DNA from: Campylobacter concisus
GTDB lineage: Bacteria > Campylobacterota > Campylobacteria > Campylobacterales > Campylobacteraceae
Direction of reading: 5' to 3'
Length of the DNA stretch: 64,000 bases
Assembly (NCBI RefSeq): GCF_902460845.1
Contig: NZ_CABPVS010000005.1
Span: 200,764 to 264,763 of the forward strand
The notes beneath the pieces are model-generated. The model was not told the DNA's origin and ran no database searches. It saw nothing but the letters and a program-made list of their open reading frames with translations. Below, piece by piece: positions 63,050 to 64,000 of this stretch (position 1 is the first letter of the stretch; every line of letters starts with the position of its first letter). The position numbers were made by a program, and so were the translations under genes.

Positions 63050-63908
63050 GCTTTTTAATAATTACATTAGCTTTTATGAGCTTATTTTAAGTCCAACTAC
63101 TCTAAGAAGCGATATAGCTACTTATAATAAGCATTTTAAAAACTCGCTTGGCTTAAGAGAAATAGAAGATATAAATTTTATCGATATACAAAAGTTTTGT
63201 AATGATCTTATCAAGCAAGATTACAAGATAAAGACTATTAAGAATATCGTTGCAAAGCTAAAGGTTATTTTCAAGCTAGGTATAAAACTGGAGTTAATAA
63301 ATAAAAATCCTTGCGATTTTATCGAGCTGCCAAAGTTTGATAATAAAAGGTATTTTGATTACTCGATCGCTATTCAAAAACGCTTTATTAAGGCTATTTG
63401 TGAAAATACCGATGCAAGCTCTGATATATTCTTTTTTCTACTTCATGGCAGACGAAAGAATGAAGTATTAAGCCTAAAATTTAGCGATATAAATTTTAAG
63501 ACCAGGACTTATATGATCCCTTTTAAAATTAATAAGGCCAAAAGAAATATGATTTATAAAATGAGCGATGAACTTTTTAATCGTCTTTATAAAAGATTTT
63601 TGATAGCTAAGAAAGAAAATAGGCTAAACGATTATGTCTTTATTAATCCTATGACTAACGATAAATTTAAAGATTTGCGTAAAAGCTGGTCTTCACTTCT
63701 TAAACGAAATAATCTTCCTAAAATCAGACTTCACGATATAAGGCATTTAATTGGCACATATTCAATTAATTATTTAAAAATTCCGATCGAGCAAGTATCA
63801 TTTACTTTAGGGCATACAAACATCACTACAACACAAAAATATATTACTGCAAACGTTAAAAAATCTAAAGAAACTATCGAAAATTTACTAAAATCAATTT
63901 CAGAATAA
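63036..63908 (+). CDS. int: Phage integrase, tyrosine recombinase
   Basis: 290 residues from ATG 63036 (AAAGG eight bases upstream), overlapping the methyltransferase end by 14 bases. N-terminal SAM-like domain (1-95), then catalytic residues R140 (HGRRKNEVLSL), H233/R236 (HDIRHLIGTYS), H260 (LGHTN) and nucleophile Y269 (TTTQKYI). Adjacent to the right attachment copy, 39 bases away, as expected for an enzyme acting on the tRNA-fMet 3' end. All catalytic residues are present. Confidence 0.92.
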   Translation: MTLNELFNNYISFYELILSPTTLRSDIATYNKHFKNSLGLREIEDINFIDIQKFCNDLIKQDYKIKTIKNIVAKLKVIFKLGIKLELINKNPCDFIELPKFDNKRYFDYSIAIQKRFIKAICENTDASSDIFFFLLHGRRKNEVLSLKFSDINFKTRTYMIPFKINKAKRNMIYKMSDELFNRLYKRFLIAKKENRLNDYVFINPMTNDKFKDLRKSWSSLLKRNNLPKIRLHDIRHLIGTYSINYLKIPIEQVSFTLGHTNITTTQKYITANVKKSKETIENLLKSISE

Positions 63909-63947
63909 TTTAAGCATTTTAAAAAGTGTTTCAAACATCGATAAAAT

Positions 63948-64000
63948 AGGCATTTGGTTGCGGAGGACGGATTTGAACCGCCGACCTTCGGGTTATGAGC
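63948..64000. repeat. Right attachment copy
   Basis: 53 bases identical to 54005-54057 and cut by the window end, so the true repeat may be longer. It contains the 3' end of the tRNA-fMet gene and seven bases downstream of the CCA. Confidence 0.92.
63955..64000 (-). tRNA. tRNA-fMet(CAT), 3' part visible
   Basis: Minus strand, from the edge inward: GCTCATAACCC with anticodon CAT and the GGG/CCC anticodon stem typical of initiator tRNA, variable loop GAAGGTC, T-arm GGCGGTTCAAATCCGTC, acceptor end and encoded CCA (63955-63957). The 5' half lies beyond 64000. Since the left copy has no 5' half, this one should be the working gene. Confidence 0.85.

Larger units (their letters stand above)
54005..64000. 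mobile_element. Filamentous (inovirus-type) prophage with Zot, integrated at tRNA-fMet
   Basis: About 9.9 kb between 53-bp direct repeats of the tRNA 3' end. It has the full filamentous set: candidate ssDNA-binding protein, major coat, small minor coat candidates, pIII-like, pVI-like, Zot/pI, secretin/pIV and an HUH Rep, plus a methyltransferase and its own tyrosine integrase beside the right attachment copy. All structural and assembly frames are open, so it may be active. Related Zot prophages are known in C. concisus; whether this is one of them needs a comparison. The right copy reaches the window edge. Confidence 0.92.

Overview
The window is AT-rich, tightly packed bacterial DNA from an epsilonproteobacterium of the genus Campylobacter. 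The evidence is the protein families (FlgP/FlgQ, remote CheZ, HP0268-like and HP0958-like proteins, CcoS/CcoI) and gene neighbourhoods that match C. jejuni: trmD-rimM-KH-rpsP-ffh, glnA-cheZ-U32-purE, asd-flgR-flgQ-flgP-gyrA, gmhA-hldE-hldD-gmhB-cytochrome c. The Zot-carrying filamentous prophage at the right end points to the C. concisus group. The species call is inference.

Layout. 1-12.6 kb (minus strand): translation and RNA modification genes (rplS, trmD, rimM, KH protein, rpsP, ffh, a pseudouridine synthase), waaA, a coiled-coil zinc-ribbon flagellar factor, glyQ, an AbgT transporter, purE, a U32 protein and cheZ. 12.7-24.6 kb: a PHP phosphatase, glnA, an amino-acid exporter, dnaX, the cbb3-oxidase maturation genes ccoS/ccoI, rho, a small HTH gene, an outer-membrane barrel and nusA. 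24.7-29.6 kb: a plus-strand run with miaB, a DUF374 acyltransferase-like protein and three genes shaped like PilM/PilN/PilO. 29.7-30.3 kb: a wreck of a 2-hydroxyacyl-CoA dehydratase and its activator. 30.3-34 kb: Sel1 lipoproteins around an rclA-type oxidoreductase. 34-53.4 kb: prfB, panC, rimO, tilS, prs, pdxY, hemE, asd, the flagellar set flgR/flgQ/flgP, gyrA, and the ADP-heptose pathway gmhA/hldE/hldD/gmhB followed by a cytochrome c.

53.4-64 kb is accessory. A filamentous (inovirus-type) prophage lies between two perfect 53-bp copies of the 3' end of an initiator tRNA (tRNA-fMet, minus strand). Its plus-strand order is: small membrane protein, an antitoxin-like protein without its HTH, (a minus-strand secreted protein and HTH regulator), candidate ssDNA-binding protein, major coat protein, terminator, three tiny membrane proteins, receptor-binding pIII-like protein, pVI-like protein, Zot/pI, secretin/pIV, a hairpin-rich intergenic region, HUH replication initiator, compact C5 DNA methyltransferase and tyrosine integrase. 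Just outside the left attachment copy is a frameshifted integrase remnant, so the same tRNA was probably used before by an older element.

Most striking signals: four half-site pairs (TGTAA-N3-TTACA) next to the phage HTH gene; a leader that can fold as an H-type pseudoknot and contains an anti-Shine-Dalgarno complementary to the ribosome binding sites of several phage genes; and a good sigma-54 -24/-12 element for flgP that overlaps the gyrA stop codon.
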